Assembly: GCA_017308575.1 (NCBI GenBank)
Contig: JAFKEQ010000003.1
Span: forward strand, 1,178,001-1,242,000
Origin: Afipia sp.
GTDB taxonomy: Bacteria; Pseudomonadota; Alphaproteobacteria; Rhizobiales; Xanthobacteraceae
Direction: 5' to 3'
Length of the DNA: 64,000 nucleotides
Every line of letters begins with the position of its first letter. The stretch's first letter is position 1. The notes beneath the pieces are model-generated. The model was not told the DNA's origin, did no database searches, and saw nothing but the letters and a program-made list of their open reading frames with translations. The translations under genes were made by a program, and so were the position numbers. Below, one piece after another: positions 1 through 9,280 of this stretch.

Positions 1-880
1 CTTCGGCCTGCGCGTCTTCCACGCTGACCGCCTTGAAGCGGAAGGTGGAGCCGGGCGGCATCTGCGCCAGACGGCCGAGATCGGCGCTGATGACGGTCGC
101 GATCTTGGGGTAGCCGCCGGTCGTGCCGTGATCGGCCATCAGCACGATCGGCTGGCCGTTGCCGGGCACCTGGATGCTGCCATGGACCGCGCCGTCGGAC
201 ACGATGTTGTGGCCGCCGGAATGCACCACCTTGGGCCCTTCGAGCCGGTAGCCCATGCGATCGCTGGTCGTCGAGACCCGCCATTCGCTATTCAGAAAGA
301 CATCGCAGGCCGCGCCGAATTCGTCGTCCTGCGGTCCCATCACCACGCGAACCGGTGCCTGCGGAATGTCGAAGGTGTCCAGCGCGCGCTCATGGGGAGC
401 AACATGCGCGGTGCCGACGTCCAGCGTGTCGCCGCCCTGCAGTGGGCGCGGGAAGGGACTGCCGACACCGGCGCGGGCATTGACCGACAGGCTGCCGAAT
501 ACCGGCTCGCCGTTGATACCGCCTTCGATCGCAAGATAGCTGAACACGCCGTTACGGGCCGGTCCGAGTTTCAGGGTCTCGCCTTCCGCGATCAGTCCTG
601 TTTCGTTCGGTAGCAGCGGCGATCCGGCAATGTCCGCAACGCGCGCGGCGCCCGCCAGGGCAACACGGATCGCGCCGTGACGGGCCGTGAACGATGCGCC
701 GAACGGCCCGATCTCGATGGCGGCGGCGAACGGCGCGTTTCCCGCAAGGTCGTTCGCCATCGCCAGCGCCACGCGATCCATCGCGCCGCTGGTGGTGAGG
801 CCGTAGCGTTGCGCGCCGAAGCGTCCGGCATCCTGTACCGAGGTCGCAGGCCCTACGCTCAGGACGACAAGCCGGCTCAT
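1..880 (-). CDS. pxpC: 5-oxoprolinase subunit C (PxpC/KipA family), partial at the window edge
   Basis: With PxpA and PxpB this subunit forms the ATP-dependent 5-oxoprolinase that opens cytosolic 5-oxoproline (pyroglutamate) to glutamate. The product begins MSRLVVLSVGPATSVQDAGR and continues with the allophanate-hydrolase-like carboxyltransferase fold typical of KipA proteins; the stretches GGINGEPVFGSLSVNAR and SDRMGYRLEG can be read. The C-terminus lies beyond base 1. Its ATG at 880-878 overlaps the TGA of pxpB by four bases, which indicates translational coupling. PxpA is not in the window and may lie further left. Older annotation calls the family urea amidolyase-related or biotin-dependent carboxyltransferase. 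Confidence 0.88.
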   Translation of the reverse strand, partial: MSRLVVLSVGPATSVQDAGRFGAQRYGLTTSGAMDRVALAMANDLAGNAPFAAAIEIGPFGASFTARHGAIRVALAGAARVADIAGSPLLPNETGLIAEGETLKLGPARNGVFSYLAIEGGINGEPVFGSLSVNARAGVGSPFPRPLQGGDTLDVGTAHVAPHERALDTFDIPQAPVRVVMGPQDDEFGAACDVFLNSEWRVSTTSDRMGYRLEGPKVVHSGGHNIVSDGAVHGSIQVPGNGQPIVLMADHGTTGGYPKIATVISADLGRLAQMPPGSTFRFKAVSVEDAQAE

Positions 881-1614
881 GAGGCGACCAGTTCGGCAAT
901 GACCTCGCCGCGCTCGGCGGCGCGGTCGAGCGCGTCAAATTCACGGGCGTTGATGGGCGTGAACGTCACCGCATCGCCGGGCTCCATCAGAAACACCGGA
1001 TCGCGATGCGGATGAAACGTGCGCACGGGCGTGCGGCCCAGCAGATGCCAGCCGCTCGGGGCGGCGAGACATTGCACGCAGGCCTGCACGCCGCCGATGG
1101 AGATGGTGCCCGGCGGCGTCTCGGTGCGCGGGCTTTCGCGGCGCGGCGTCGCGATGGACGGATCGAGGCCGCTCAGATAGGCGAAGCCCGGGGTGAAACC
1201 GATCATCGCCACGCGATATTCGCTGCCGCTGTGTTTCGCGATCACCTCGTCGGTCGCGATCTGGTGCGCGCGCGCGACGTCGTCGAGGTCGATGCCGTAG
1301 TGGCCGCCATAGACCACCGGCACGCGCCAGCGCCGCACCGCGGTCTCCTTGGGGACGGGGAGTTGCGCCAGCGCCAGCAGCCGCTCGGACAGCGTCCCAA
1401 AGCCGATCTGGACCGGATCGTAATGGACCAGAAGCGACCGATAGGTCGGAACGGTTTCCAGAACCCCGGCAATGGCTTCGCGGGCGACATTGCGGTCGAG
1501 GTTCAGGACCTGCCGGCTGAACTGCGGGTCGCTGTCGCGGCCGAATTCCACCACCAGCGCGGTATCGCCGGCGAGCAGGATGCGGGGCTGGGCAGTGGAT
1601 GAAGCAGCGGTCAT
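877..1614 (-). CDS. pxpB: 5-oxoprolinase subunit B (PxpB/KipI family)
   Basis: This is the partner of PxpC in 5-oxoprolinase and belongs to the cyclophilin-fold KipI family. The 245-residue product has the usual family layout: an N-terminal GDTALVVEFG, then a central GFTPGFAYLSGLDP, and a C-terminal GGVQACVQCLAAPSGWHLLGRTP-type stretch, of which GWHLLGRTP and PGDAVTFTPI are clear. The ATG at 1614 has only a weak Shine-Dalgarno. The gene is divergent from the RraA-family gene across about 175 bases that must hold both promoters. In Bacillus the KipI homologue inhibits a sporulation kinase, a role not expected here. Confidence 0.9.
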   Translation of the reverse strand: MTAASSTAQPRILLAGDTALVVEFGRDSDPQFSRQVLNLDRNVAREAIAGVLETVPTYRSLLVHYDPVQIGFGTLSERLLALAQLPVPKETAVRRWRVPVVYGGHYGIDLDDVARAHQIATDEVIAKHSGSEYRVAMIGFTPGFAYLSGLDPSIATPRRESPRTETPPGTISIGGVQACVQCLAAPSGWHLLGRTPVRTFHPHRDPVFLMEPGDAVTFTPINAREFDALDRAAERGEVIAELVAS

Positions 1615-1789
1615 CGAAGGCCGGACGCGTCTCGTGATGGAGCGCTATTTGTCCGCTACCTTCGCGCAAATGGCAAATAAGCCGTCGTTATTGCGACGGA
1701 TAAACACTTGTTACCGCTCACGTGATTGTCGCCTTGACGCGATGGCGCGCTTTCGCAAAAAGGCTTTGCATCTCTTATTGGAGTTTCCC

Positions 1790-2497
1790 ATGCCGCTTAC
1801 GCCTGAAGCCGTCGCAACGCTCAAGAAGATCACGACCGCCACCATTACGACCATCCTTCTCAAGAAGGGGCTTCGCAATGTCTGGCTGCGCGGATCGCGC
1901 CCGCTGCGCCCGGGTCAGGAGCGGCTGGTGGGCCCGGCCTTCACGCTGCGCTTCGTTCCCGCGCGTGAGGATCTCGCGACGCCGGAATCGTGGTCGAAGC
2001 CGATTTCGACCCGCAGCGCCATTGAAGCCATGCCGGAGGGCTGCATCGCCGTGGTCGATGCCATGGGCATCACCGACGCGGGCATCTTCGGCGATATTCT
2101 GTGCGCGCGCATGGCCAAGCGCGGCGTCACCGCGCTGGTGACCGATGGCGTGGTGCGTGACGTGGAAGGCGTGCTCGGCACCGGCCTGCCGGTGTGGTGC
2201 GACGGCGCGGCGGCGCCGCCGTCCGTGGCCGGATTGACATTCGTGAACTGGGGCGAGCCGATCGGCTGCGGCGGGGTCGCGGTATTCCCGGACGACATTA
2301 TCGTGGCCGATCAGGACGGCGCGGTGCTGATCCCGCAGGCATTCCTCGATCTCATCCTGACGGAAGGTCCGGAGCAGGAGGCGATGGAAGGCTGGATCGT
2401 CAACGAGGTCATCAACAACGGCGCGGTGCTGCCGGGCCTCTATCCGATGAACGCCGAAACCAAGGAACGCTACGCGGCGTTCAAGGCGAAGAAGTAG
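1790..2497 (+). CDS. RraA-family protein (HMG/CHA aldolase-like)
   Basis: The 235-residue product has the RraA/aldolase core G-[IL]-x-G-D-x-L followed by TDGVVRD (near residues 100-128), where the Arg-Asp pair binds metal and substrate in 4-hydroxy-4-methyl-2-oxoglutarate aldolases. Members may cleave pyruvate-derived 2-keto acids or decarboxylate oxaloacetate; true RNase E inhibition is shown only for a few. A start 318 bases upstream is open in frame, but the ATG at 1790 is chosen because GGAG lies just ahead of it and the family begins here. Whether it works with the divergent 5-oxoprolinase genes cannot be told from the sequence. Confidence 0.82.
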   Translation: MPLTPEAVATLKKITTATITTILLKKGLRNVWLRGSRPLRPGQERLVGPAFTLRFVPAREDLATPESWSKPISTRSAIEAMPEGCIAVVDAMGITDAGIFGDILCARMAKRGVTALVTDGVVRDVEGVLGTGLPVWCDGAAAPPSVAGLTFVNWGEPIGCGGVAVFPDDIIVADQDGAVLIPQAFLDLILTEGPEQEAMEGWIVNEVINNGAVLPGLYPMNAETKERYAAFKAKK

Positions 2498-2517
2498 AGG
2501 ACAGGAGAGGCGGTGGG

Positions 2518-2724
2518 CTAATTCCTGGTCCGCCGCCACCCCACAACGGTCGCTTCCACAAGGCCGCCGGATTCGCTGTTGCGCCATTCGCCGTTCACGC
2601 GGCGGCATGCAAACGGCAGTTGATATGTCCCGCTCTTGTCTTCGCAGAGCACCTGAACCGTCTCCTCCGGAGACGGCTCGCCATTGCCATCAAATTCTGC
2701 AAGCCGCTGCAAACGTGTGGCCAT
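2518..2724 (-). CDS. small protein of unknown function, 68 aa
   Basis: A 68-residue product begins MATRLQRLAEFDGNGEPSP. The ATG at 2724 is preceded by AGGAG at good spacing, which supports this start over an open extension to 2880. The protein is soluble and mixed-charge, with two cysteines (LCED, FACRR), and has no membrane segment or recognised domain. It is convergent with the RraA-family gene, with only 20 bases between the two stop codons. Function is unknown. Confidence 0.6.
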   Translation of the reverse strand: MATRLQRLAEFDGNGEPSPEETVQVLCEDKSGTYQLPFACRRVNGEWRNSESGGLVEATVVGWRRTRN

Positions 2725-2955
2725 CAGCAAACTCCTGTCAGCAGAAAATGCATCGGCGCACCGCATGTTCCATCGCCAGCGCGTGCACCCGAAAGCCGAT
2801 AAGTCGATCAGATTTGCGTTTTTCCTATGACGCCGCCGATCGCGGGATGGAACCGGCCCGCCGATTTTGGCGGATACCACGGGCTTTCGTCGATTGTCAC
2901 AAGCTTTGATTCACACCTGTCCGCTGAGACTTGCCGCGTGGAAAGGAGTGAATCC

Positions 2956-3153
2956 ATGCGACAAGTCATTCTGGCAATATCGGGTCTGGGCGGCCTGTTT
3001 CTGCTTGCAGGCGCTCTGCGCAACAAAGGCTGGCCTCTGGCCGATCAGGTTTGCTCCGCCGGTGCGGTGCTGTGCGACAACACCTACGGAATCCTCGTCG
3101 TTGTAGGCATATTGATCTTCATCGCGACGGTGCAAAGCATCGTGAAGACGTGA
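2956..3153 (+). CDS. small two-helix membrane protein, 65 aa
   Basis: The ATG at 2956 follows GAAAGGAG at ideal spacing. The product has a hydrophobic helix at about residues 3-22 (QVILAISGLGGLFLLAGAL), a short loop with two cysteines (VCSAGAVLC), and a second helix at about 45-62 (YGILVVVGILIFIATVQSIV). It is therefore probably a two-span inner-membrane protein with a small loop that could be disulphide-bonded if periplasmic. No family was recognised. It is convergent with the protease gene that ends seven bases downstream. Confidence 0.65.
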   Translation: MRQVILAISGLGGLFLLAGALRNKGWPLADQVCSAGAVLCDNTYGILVVVGILIFIATVQSIVKT

Positions 3154-3160
3154 GCGGGCG

Positions 3161-4003
3161 TTACATCGCGAAAGTGGCGATGCCTTCGTCGCAGGACGTT
3201 GCCTGCGGCACGGATGCGTTCGCCGAGGTCTGGACCGAAGCAGGTTCGATATCGGCCGGACGGACCGGCGTATTGATCGGCGCCTGCGCCAGCATCGGCT
3301 GCTCGAAGCGCTTGGCGCCTTCCGCGTCGAATGCGAACAACGGACGGTACTTGGTAAGTTCGCTGTCGTCGATCATCACGAGGGTGCGGTTGTCGAGCAC
3401 GCGCCAGCGGCCATCAGTCTTGACCGTGACAACGGCGTGGTCTTCGCCCGTCATCGTCTCGCGGATGATGACAAGGCGCAGGTTGTCTGCGGCAATGCCA
3501 GCGGCGCGCAGCGCGACCAGTTTCGCGATGGCGTAGTCCTCGCAATCGCCCGCACCGGCTGCCAGCGTCGCCAGCGGCGAGGACCAGCGATCCTCGACCC
3601 CGTATTGCGCCAGATCGCTCAAAGGGCGAATGGCAAGATTGATGGCGCGGTTGATCTCGCCGAGACGTGCGAGACCTTCGCGGCCGGCCGCGGCCTTCAC
3701 GATATCGAGAAAGCGCAGGGCAGGCTGCGAGGCGCAATGGCTGCGGTCGCGATCGCAGTCGGCAATGACGATGGCCTCGGCGTCGATCGCGCGTGCGACC
3801 TCACGCCACTTGGCCTGCAACGGGCTTTCTCCGATGACCGACGTGGACAGGCCGAAAGGCTCGGCGGTCAGGGCGCGGGGCGGCTTGATCTCGACGATGC
3901 CGTCCTGCGCCATGCGGGCCGACGCATCGGAGAAACCGAACAGCGCATTGACAAGAAACGCGAACGCCAAGGTCTTTGCCTGCGTGGCGATGGAAACCGA
4001 CAT
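3161..4003 (-). CDS. LapG-like periplasmic cysteine protease (BTLCP, peptidase C93), locus 1
   Basis: This 280-residue protein has an N-terminal signal sequence (hydrophobic core about residues 10-25) and a transglutaminase-like cysteine protease domain. The catalytic triad reads as Cys154 (GDCEDYA), His189 (EDHAV) and Asp204 (LDN), as in LapG. LapG proteases cut large adhesins after a di-alanine near the N-terminus and release them from the outer membrane; c-di-GMP controls them through LapD. The gene is divergent from the FecR/VCBS secretion substrate at 4561, so that protein is the likely substrate. A conserved EPFGL motif lies just ahead of the domain. A second copy occurs at 41128. Confidence 0.88.
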   Translation of the reverse strand: MSVSIATQAKTLAFAFLVNALFGFSDASARMAQDGIVEIKPPRALTAEPFGLSTSVIGESPLQAKWREVARAIDAEAIVIADCDRDRSHCASQPALRFLDIVKAAAGREGLARLGEINRAINLAIRPLSDLAQYGVEDRWSSPLATLAAGAGDCEDYAIAKLVALRAAGIAADNLRLVIIRETMTGEDHAVVTVKTDGRWRVLDNRTLVMIDDSELTKYRPLFAFDAEGAKRFEQPMLAQAPINTPVRPADIEPASVQTSANASVPQATSCDEGIATFAM

Positions 4004-4560
4004 CTGACACCCCGTGTCCGGACATCGGCCTGTTTGTCTGGCTCGTGACCGGATCTTTCGTTCGTACGGGATAGGGCGGCAGTGCTTTTAAGCCCCTTAA
4101 AACAGGGGCTAACGCGCGGTTTCGATTCAAATATGCGGAACTATCGCTGACTGGATTGTGTAAAATTGCAAATAGAGCTAACGGCCGCTCGGGGTGAATA
4201 TTATCCGCACTGCAACCAGAATTCGCGAATGAGTTCCGCGCCACGTGTGTAAACCGGAAGTATAGATTCCAGACGGGTGAGAATTACTTCGGTCGCGCTT
4301 GCGCCGAAAACGCTGATCTTAAATGGATTTTGCCTCATTCGGCCATATCGCATGGCCGATCATTCTGGAAAAAATCGCGTTTTACTCGTGTATTTCAAAT
4401 GTGACAGCGCGCTTACTGCGAGAGATAGGCGGCATTTTACTTAGAATCACCCCATCAGATCATGCTGTTTGTTTCAATTCTCTATGTGACCGCGCAGTTT
4501 GATGCTAAAAAACGTTCATTATCGATTTCTTAAGAATGATTTTCAGATGGGCGGGCCACG
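4004..4560. promoter_or_regulatory. divergent intergenic region between protease and secretion substrate
   Basis: This 557-base AT-rich stretch must hold the promoters for both the protease gene (leftward) and the secreted protein gene (rightward). Two symmetrical sites are visible: the inverted repeat AGCCCC-N8-GGGGCT at 4091-4110, 88 bases upstream of the protease start, and the palindrome TTCTTAAGAA at 4527-4536, 25 bases upstream of the TTG start at 4561. No protein-coding frame was supported. The protein that binds these sites, if any, is unknown. Confidence 0.4.
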
Positions 4561-7500
4561 TTGAATTATTCCGGACCGTTTGACGCCAATGCATTGGGCC
4601 ACTCCGCAGCTTCGCTGAACGGAGACGGTTTTTCATTTGGTCTGAAGCCTGCGTTTATCCAGCATCATTCATCCGACGCGCATGTGGTCGTTCCCGATGC
4701 GCATCTGCTGTTCTCCGGCAATTACACCAGGATCGGCTCCGACCTCATCATCGCGGATGCCGATCACAAGCTCGTCGTCGGCGGTTACTTCAAGGGCGAT
4801 ACGCGGCCGACGCTGATGTCGTCCGACGGCGCGGCGCTGTCGGGCCAGATTGTTGAAGCGCTGACCGGCCATGTTCACTATGCGCAGGCGGCTTCGCCGG
4901 CACCCGCGGCGCAGGTGATCGGTCACGTGCTCAAGATGTCGGGCAGCGCGTCCGCGATCCGCAACGGCGTGTCGATCGAACTGCACATCGGCGATGCCGT
5001 GCAGAAGGGCGATGTGATCCAGACCGGATCGGATTCGTCGATCGGCATGACGTTCATCGACGGCAGCGCTTTCGGCATGACGTCGAATGCGCGCATGGTG
5101 CTGAACGAGATGATCTACGATCCGAACGGATCGTCGAACTCGTCGCTGATGAGCCTGGTTCAGGGCACCATTACCTTCGTTGCCGGACAGACCGCCAAGA
5201 ACGGCAACATGCGCGTCGATACGCCGGTGGCGACCATGGGCATCCGCGGCACTGCGGTGCTGGTCGAGATCGGCGCCGACAACGGACCGACGAAGTTCTC
5301 CGTGCTGGTCGAGCCGGATGGCCATACCGGTTCGTACAATCTCTACGACAAGAGCACCGGCCAGTTGATCGGCACGGTGTCGCAGGCCGGGCAGGTGACG
5401 TTCGTTTCGATCGGCGGCATCGGACAGCCGCCGAGCGCCGTCGAACAGCTCAAGACCATGCAGGACCAGCAGCAGGAAAAAGCGCTGATCCAGCAGGTCT
5501 TCCAGCTCTATTTCCCGAATTACAATCCGGACAATTCCAATCCGAAGACGCAGAAGTTCGGATCGACGAGCTACAACAATCTCGCTGAAATCACGTTCAC
5601 AACGAACAATTTCAACAACCAGACTTTTCTGACGCAGATCGAACTGCGCATCGCCGTGACGGACCCGCACACCGGCGTCACGACTTATCAGAACCGCCTT
5701 TTCTTCAACACCAAGGCGATCTTCTCTGCCGACTCTGTTTTCGGTGACCAGGCGTTCACCCCGACAATACAGACCTTCAAGTTCCAGGATGTCGTTCACA
5801 TCAACGACCCGGACATCGGCAACGCGCCGTTCTACGACATCGGCGTGCCGTTCGTGGCGGGCAGCGCCGTCATCAAGAGCGCGGAAAGCTCGATTAGCAA
5901 TGTCAGCGAGGCGTTCCTCAAGTCGCTGATCCATATCGACCAGACCACGGGACAGGTCACGTTCGATCGCCAGCAGCTTAACTTTCTGGATGACGGGCAA
6001 ACCGTCACGATCAAGATTCAGGTCACCGCGACGTCAGGCCCGGATACGGGGCATGTGATCGTGCCGATCACGATCACCGGCGCCAATGATGCGCCGACCA
6101 TCGTTCTCGGCGACCCGCAGCATCCTTCGGTCATTGCAGGCGCCGTCACCGAAGACACGCCCGCGAACGCAAGCAGTCTGGCGGCGGACGGCGTCATCTC
6201 GTTTCAGGATGTCGACCTGACCGATGCGCACACCGCAAGCGTCGCCTTGACGTCGACCGCTTCGACGCTGCCCGGATTTGTCGCCAATACGACGAAGATC
6301 GGCACGTTCACCATCGATCCTGTCTCGGAAAACCTGACCGATGCCGACAATCACGGCTCTGTCGGCTGGCACTTCACGCTCGACGACAACGATCCGACGC
6401 TGCAGTCGCTGGCCAAGGGGCAGACGATTACGCAGACCTACACGATCACGATCACCGACGATAACGGCGTGCCGGTCACGCAAACTGTCACGATCACGAT
6501 CACCGGCACCAACGATGCGCCGGTGCTGACGGCGGACGTGGCCGCCGGAAATCCGGTGCTGCATTACACGGATGAACGGCAGGATCGCACGGGAGATACG
6601 ATCGCCGATACGGCGTGCGGCACGCTGTCCTTCACGGATGTCGACCTGACGGATACGCATGTTGCGAGCGCGGCGCTCGATGCCGATACGACAACGTCCA
6701 TCGTGTGGTCGGGTCACTCGGCGAGTAGCCTGCCTGCGGGATTGCGGGCGGCGTTGCAGAACGCGGTTTCGGTGTCGGTCATCGACAGCACGAATACCGG
6801 CGCTGGCACGGTGCATTGGGACTTCAGCGCCAGCGACGAGCTGTTCGACTTTCTCGGCAAGAATGAAACGCTGACGCTGACCTACAATGTCACGGTCGCG
6901 GACTATTATCACGACGCGGGCGGCGCGCATCTTGCCGGAACCTCATCGACCCAGACGATTACGATCGTGATCGGCGCCGCCAACGATCAGCCCGTGATAC
7001 TTGCGACGTCGACGCTTGCCGACGCGATCACCGAAACGGAGACGCAGACCGGCGATGCAAGTAGCACCGCTGCGCACACCGCGACTGGAATTGTCAAATA
7101 TGCCGATGTGGACATTGTCGACGTCCATTCGATCAGCCAGACCGGAAGCACGGGGACGTGGACCGACACGCACGGTGTGAGCCACAACATCACCGACGCC
7201 GCGATTATTGATCCGTCGCATCTCGTGTTCGGCACTGTCGATCAGAACGGCAACACCGTGGGCTGGTCCTACACCGTCGCGGACAACGCGCTCGATTTCC
7301 TCGCGGCAGATGAAAAGCTCGTCGTGACCTACGACGTTATCGTGCAGGACAGTTCCGGCGCCGACAACGGCACCTCGACGACCAAGCAGATCACGATCAC
7401 CATTACCGGTACCAACGACGTGCCTGTGTTTACGTCGGAAGATGTTTCCGGGGTGATCAACGAGACGTCGGGAACGCCTGTGGTGAATGCGGCTGCGCTG

Positions 7501-9136
7501 ACTGACAGCGGCATCATCAAGTTTACGGATGTTGACCTCAGCGATACGCATGCCGTGTCGGCCACGGGCACGTTCGTGCCCGTAACTCCCGGCGATGTTG
7601 CGCTCGGCACGCTGACGGCTGTTCTCGACAGCGATATCGATCACACGACCGGGTCGAGTACCTCGCGGCAGGCGAGCACCTCATCGAGCAATTCACGATT
7701 ACGATCGATGACGGGACGAGCACCCCGATCACCAAGACGATCTCGGTAACTATTACCGGTACCAACGACGTGCCGGTGTTCACGTCGGAAGATGTTTCCG
7801 GAGTGATCAATGAAACGATGGGAACGCCAGCGGATTCCCAGTCTCTGACCGACAGCGGCATCATCAAGTTTACGGATGTTGACCTCAGCGATACGCATGC
7901 CGTGTCGGCCACGGGCACGTTCGTGCCCGTAACTCCCGGCGATGTTGCGCTCGGCACGCTGACGGCTGTTCTCGACAGCGATATCGATCACACGACCGGG
8001 CAGGCGAGCACCTCATCGAGCAATTCACGATTACGATCGATGACGGGACGAGCGCCCCGATCACCAAGACGATTTCCGTAGATATTGTCGGCAGCAACGA
8101 CGTGCCGGTCATCGGCGGCATCGCGAGCGGCGATGTGACCGAGGACACGGCGCTTTCCGGCAATCACATCGTCATCGAAGGCGATCTGACAATCACTGAC
8201 GCCGATCACGATCAATCTGCATTCGTTGCGCAGGCTTCAACCGTGGGTGACCATGGCTACGGCAGCTTCACGCTGGATGCCAGCGGGCACTGGACCTATA
8301 CGGCGGATAACAATCAGGCCGCGATCCAGCAGTTGGGCGCAGACGACACGCTGACGGATTCGTTCACGACGCATTCGATGGACGGAACAGCGGATCAACT
8401 CGTGACCGTCACCATCCACGGCACCAACGACGCGCCGGTTATGAACGTCGATAACGTGATGCCCGTCGAGGACCCCAGTGGGAACGGCGTGATGACTGTA
8501 TCTGGCGTCACGGTGTCAGACGTTGATGCGGGGAGCGATACATTCATCGTGACCGCCCATGCCGATAATGGATCAATCGCGACTATCGGTGGCGATTCCC
8601 TCGATCCTGCCGACGGAGGTTTTACCGGCAGCTTTGATGAAGTTACGGCTCTGTTCACCGACGGTGCAGTCTATACGCCGAATTATTCCGGGCTGACCGC
8701 GACCGACAAGGTGACGTTGACCGTCACCGACGGTCATAGCGGCAGCGACACCGTGAATTTCATCTTCAAGCAGTATGAGCCAAACGGCGGTGTGACGCTG
8801 AATGGCACCACAGGCAAGGACTGGATCCTGTCGAGCACCGGCGATGATCTCATGACCGGAAACGGAGGCGGCGACAATTTCGTGTTCGCGGCGCAGTCCG
8901 GCAACGATACGATTACCGATTTCCATGCCGGCACTGATCATATCGTGCTGAACGGCTACGGCATTCCGTCCGCGCAAGCCGACCTGACGGCATGGCTGGC
9001 GGATGCCGGTAATGTGACGGAAACCGGCGGCAGCGCCGTGATCCATCTCGATGCCAACGATACGATCACGTTGAACGGCGTGACGAAGGCCAGCCTCACG
9101 GCCCATGATTTCATCATTCATCCGGCCGGAGCCTGA
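4561..9136 (+). pseudogene. FecR/VCBS-repeat type I secretion substrate, two frameshifts
   Basis: Read through its frameshifts, this gene encodes a large exported protein of roughly 1520 residues. It has an N-terminal domain (about 1-105) ending in two di-alanine sites (QAAS at 109-112, PAAQ at 115-118), a FecR domain (about 125-240), a run of VCBS/cadherin-like repeats ending in variants of ITGTNDAPV, and a C-terminal RTX-like tail (GNGGGDNFVF, GNDTITDF) that serves as type I secretion signal. Frame 1 runs to a stop at 7747-7749; the correct frame is lost near 7651 and again near 8000, each time by -1. The TTG start is the only start codon after the in-frame stop at 4537. The exporter genes follow. 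It could be a true pseudogene, phase-variable, or an assembly error in the repeats. Confidence 0.75.
7402..8101 (+). repeat. two tandem VCBS-repeat units, near-identical
   Basis: Two units lie head to tail, each opening with an ITG(T/S)NDVPV-type stretch. Unit 1 (from 7402) has a period of 350 bases and unit 2 (from 7752) is 332 bases, and neither is a multiple of three. Long stretches are identical, for example from the GACAGCGGCATCATCAAG region to the GATCACACGACCGG region. The units differ by a three-base indel in the first third and by a 15-base difference directly after GACCGG, which is where both reading frames break. Confidence 0.85.
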
Positions 9137-9280
9137 TGGCGAGGACGACGTTAACCGCGTTCTCGCCAGCGCTCCAAAAGTCATGGAAATTGTGGCATAA
9201 CTCCCTGCATTCAGGCGAATAACCGCCAAAGCGTGATAGGGTGGCGCGAGCCACGCAATCCTTTCCGAGCAGCCGCCTCG

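Noticed and set aside
4547..4564. ATG at 4547 as the start of the FecR/VCBS protein
   Set aside because: It is in another frame and runs into TGA after five codons. The TTG at 4561 is the only start after the in-frame stop at 4537.
7402..8101. Repeated blocks as a possible CRISPR array
   Set aside because: The units are 330-350 bases, coding and protein-repeat-like, with no short repeats and spacers.
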